From Oscillospiraceae bacterium (GTDB taxonomy: Bacteria > Bacillota > Clostridia > Oscillospirales > Oscillospiraceae), in NCBI GenBank assembly GCA_029065305.1, contig JAIEIQ010000115.1:1-7179 (forward strand): DNA of 7,179 nt, in the 5' to 3' direction. How positions within the stretch are numbered: position 1 is the first letter of the stretch; every line of letters starts with the position of its first letter. This document shows positions 5,094-7,179 of the stretch, piece by piece. Both the position numbers and the translations under genes were made by a program. The notes under the pieces were generated by a model. The model saw only the letters and a program-made list of their open reading frames with translations, searched no databases and was not told the DNA's origin.

Positions 5094-5975
5094 ATGGGCT
5101 TGAAGCGGGTGATCCTCTGCCCCAACCCCTACCGGGACAAGGGGCTGGCCGCCGCCAAGGAGGCGGATGAAATACTGCGGGGCGCGGGGCTGGAGACGGT
5201 CTACTGCCTGCCCTTCAAGCCGGAGGGCGGAGACGCCCAGTTCGGCGTCCCCTGCCGCCCCCTCCAGCAGGAGCTGCGCCGGAGCGATCTGGTGGTGGCC
5301 TTCGGCGGGGACGGGACCATCCTCCATCTGGCCCGGGGCGTCTCCATGCGGGGGATTCCCCTGCTGGGGGTGAACCTGGGGAGCCTGGGGTTCATGAGCG
5401 AGGTGGAGGTGGGGGAGATGCACCTGCTGAAAAACCTGGCCCGGGGGCAGTTCCGCAGGGAGAAGCGGATGATGCTGGATGTATCGGTGGTCCGGGACAA
5501 CTGGACGGTCTACACCAACAGCGCCCTCAACGACGCTGTGATCTGCAAGGGGGCCATGGCCCGGGTCATCCGCCTCCAGGTGGACACCGGGGAGGACCAC
5601 CTGGGCCTCTTCTCCGGGGACGGGGTGGTGGTGGCCACCCCCACCGGGTCCACGGGCTACTCCCTGTCCGCCGGCGGGCCCATCGTGGAGCCCACGGCCC
5701 AGAACTTTGTCATCAGCCCCATCTGCGCCCACACGGTGTTCTCCAAGTCCTTCGTCCTCTCCGCCGCCGGGACGGTGACGGTGGCCCCGGCGGACAAGAG
5801 CCGCAAGCAGGTCTACCTGTCCGTGGACGGGGGGAAGGCGTTTTCCCTCCGGGCGGGGGACAAGGTCCGCGTCAGCCGCTCCCGGTACGAGACGGAGCTG
5901 GTGCGGCTGACGGACAAGAGCATCTATGAGGTGCTGCGCACAAAAATGACGGGAGGCATCGGCCATGAAGAATGA
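5094..5975 (+). CDS. nadK: NAD kinase
   Basis: NadK phosphorylates NAD at the 2' position of the adenosine ribose to give NADP, using ATP or polyphosphate. It controls cellular NADP supply, including for the NADPH-using MEP pathway begun by dxs. At 293 residues it is normal length. Visible motifs are FGGDGTILHLARG (catalytic Asp73), GVNLGSLGFMSEVE (92-105), ALNDAVICKG (144-153), and the glycine-rich SGDGVVVATPTGSTGYSLSAGG (174-195, the NAD-binding loop). Most homologues have ALNE where this one has ALND, a conservative change. The start is ATG, with GGAGGAG (5082-5088) 5 bases before it inside the end of tlyA; the gap to tlyA is 2 bases. The 3' end overlaps argR by 11 bases. Confidence 0.97.
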   Translation: MGLKRVILCPNPYRDKGLAAAKEADEILRGAGLETVYCLPFKPEGGDAQFGVPCRPLQQELRRSDLVVAFGGDGTILHLARGVSMRGIPLLGVNLGSLGFMSEVEVGEMHLLKNLARGQFRREKRMMLDVSVVRDNWTVYTNSALNDAVICKGAMARVIRLQVDTGEDHLGLFSGDGVVVATPTGSTGYSLSAGGPIVEPTAQNFVISPICAHTVFSKSFVLSAAGTVTVAPADKSRKQVYLSVDGGKAFSLRAGDKVRVSRSRYETELVRLTDKSIYEVLRTKMTGGIGHEE

Positions 5976-6417
5976 GAGACAGTCGAAGATCCTGGAGATC
6001 ATCGAATCGGAGCCCATCGACACCCAGGAGCAGCTCCAGCAGCGGCTCCAGGCCCAGGGCATCGCCTGCACCCAGGCCACCATCTCCCGGGATATCAAGC
6101 AGCTCCATCTGGTGAAGGAGCCCATGGGCCAGGGCCGGTACCGGTACGCCGTGTCCGTCCAGCGCAGCCGCCTGAACGTGGCGGACAAGCTGCGCACCAT
6201 CTTCCGGGAGAGCATTGTCAACGTGGATTTCGCCCAGAACATCGTGGTGGTCAAGACCATGGCGGGCCTGGGCAACGCCGCCGGGGCGGCTCTGGACAGC
6301 ATGAACATCCCCACCATGGTGGGGAGCCTGGCGGGGGACGACACGGCCATCCTCATCATGCGGGACGGGGAGTCGGCCCGAGTCCTGTGCGAGGAGATCC
6401 ACGAGATGCTGAACTAG
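5965..6417 (+). CDS. argR: Arginine repressor ArgR/AhrC
   Basis: This is an arginine-responsive hexameric transcription factor that represses arginine synthesis genes and, in Bacillus, activates catabolic ones. At 150 residues it is the standard length. Residues 1-70 are the winged-helix DNA-binding domain with TQATISRDIKQLHLVK at 36-51 (the SRD signature at 41-43). Residues 75-150 are the oligomerisation and arginine-binding domain, with NIVVVKTMAGLGNAAGAALD and the ligand motif GSLAGDDTAIL (GDD at 124-126). The ATG lies within the end of nadK (11-base overlap), preceded by GGGAGG (5951-5956) at 8 bases. No arginine genes are in the window; its place before recN is the normal Firmicutes order. 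I see no convincing ARG box at the operon promoter. Confidence 0.97.
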   Translation: MKNERQSKILEIIESEPIDTQEQLQQRLQAQGIACTQATISRDIKQLHLVKEPMGQGRYRYAVSVQRSRLNVADKLRTIFRESIVNVDFAQNIVVVKTMAGLGNAAGAALDSMNIPTMVGSLAGDDTAILIMRDGESARVLCEEIHEMLN

Positions 6418-6436
6418 CGGAGAGAGAGGTGGGAGA

Positions 6437-7179
6437 ATGCTTCAGCTTCTGCACATTGAGAACATCGCGGTTATCGAGGAGGCGGACATCACCTTCGACC
6501 GGGGCTTCAACGCCCTGACCGGCGAGACCGGCGCGGGCAAGAGCATCGTCATCGACGCCATGGGGGCGGTGCTGGGCCAGCGGACGAGCCGGGACCTCAT
6601 CCGCACCGGCGCGGCCAAGGCCTTCGTCAGCGCGGTGTTTACGGACGTGCCGCCGATGGCGGAGCTCTCCGCGTGCGGCCTGGAGGCCGAGGAGGGGGAG
6701 CTGCTGCTCCAGCGGGAGATCTACGCCGACGGGAAGAACGCCTGCCGCGTGGGGGGGAGGCCGGTGACGGTGGCCCAGCTGCGCCGGGTGGGCCAGCAGC
6801 TGCTGAACATCCACGGCCAGCACGACGGCCAGCTGCTGCTGGACGAGGAGCGCCACCTGGGCTATCTGGACAGCTACGGCGGGGTGGAGGAACCCCTGAC
6901 GGCCTACACTGCCCGCTATGAGGCCATGGAGGCCACCAGCCGGAAAATGCGCTCGTTAGAGATGGACGAGGCGGAGAAGGCCCGGCGGGTGGACAGCCTC
7001 CAGTTCCAGATCGGGGAGCTGGAGCGGGCGGAGCTGAAGATCGGCGAGGAGGAGGCCCTTCTCCGGCGGCGGGACATCCTGCGCAACAGTGAGAAGTTTA
7101 TGTCCGCAGTTCAGGGGGCTCTGTACTGCCTGAGCGGCGGGGACGAGGGCGGCAGCGGGGCCGTGGGCCTCCTGGGGGA
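6437..7179 (+). CDS. recN: DNA repair protein RecN, 3' partial
   Basis: RecN is an SMC-like ATPase that helps hold and process DNA ends during double-strand-break repair by recombination. The window contains the first 247 codons of a protein normally about 550-560 residues long; the frame is still open at the window end. The N-terminus MLQLLHIENIAVIEEADITF is characteristic. Walker A is GETGAGKS at 29-36, the Q-loop region NIHGQHDGQLLLD begins at 124, and a charged coiled-coil stretch rich in Glu and Arg begins around 160. Walker B and the ABC signature lie beyond the window. ATG 6437 is preceded by a GA-rich ribosome site (AGGTGGGAG, 6427-6435), 19 bases after the argR stop. It is the last visible gene of the dxs operon. 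Confidence 0.96.
   Translation, partial: MLQLLHIENIAVIEEADITFDRGFNALTGETGAGKSIVIDAMGAVLGQRTSRDLIRTGAAKAFVSAVFTDVPPMAELSACGLEAEEGELLLQREIYADGKNACRVGGRPVTVAQLRRVGQQLLNIHGQHDGQLLLDEERHLGYLDSYGGVEEPLTAYTARYEAMEATSRKMRSLEMDEAEKARRVDSLQFQIGELERAELKIGEEEALLRRRDILRNSEKFMSAVQGALYCLSGGDEGGSGAVGLLG

Noticed and set aside
4626..6359. Long open frame of 577 codons on the minus strand
   Set aside because: It is antisense to tlyA, nadK and argR, with no domain resemblance; it is a codon-bias shadow.

Overview
The window looks like part of a GC-rich chromosome from a Gram-positive anaerobe of the class Clostridia. An Oscillospiraceae-type gut bacterium (Flavonifractor / Lawsonibacter-like) is my best inference. 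The reasons are the Firmicutes gene order dxs-tlyA-nadK-argR-recN, strong codon bias to G/C, and an upstream gene that joins BspA-type leucine-rich repeats to copper-amine-oxidase-like stalk domains. No rRNA gene or tRNA is present to settle the taxonomy.

Layout: (1) 1-918 is the 3' end of a surface-type leucine-rich-repeat protein, closed by a strong intrinsic terminator (927-956). (2) 977-1047 holds AT-rich direct repeats and a good extended -10 sigma-A promoter. (3) 1054-1713 is about 660 nt of highly structured sequence without a credible gene. Its two ends pair in a 14-bp helix. I call it OLE RNA (ornate, large, extremophilic RNA), one of the largest structured bacterial non-coding RNAs. 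(4) 1755-2315 encodes a four-helix membrane protein that I recognise as OapA, the OLE-associated protein; this is the strongest support for the RNA call. (5) 2316-2449 contains two inverted repeats. (6) 2450-7179 is a tight co-directional operon: dxs (isoprenoid precursor synthesis), tlyA (rRNA 2'-O-methyltransferase), nadK (NAD kinase), argR (arginine repressor) and the 5' part of recN (DNA repair). The junctions from dxs onward are a 4-nt overlap, a 2-nt gap, an 11-nt overlap and a 19-nt gap.

The centrepiece is the OLE RNA / OapA ribonucleoprotein module. In known examples OLE RNA is bound at the membrane by OapA and is linked to tolerance of Mg2+, cold and short-chain alcohol stress. It usually sits in exactly this isoprenoid / argR / recN neighbourhood. 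The window agrees with that, except that the usual upstream xseA-xseB-ispA genes are absent and an unrelated surface-protein gene ends there instead. The module is a described class; what may be new are the promoter-proximal direct repeats, the details of this RNA, and its neighbour.
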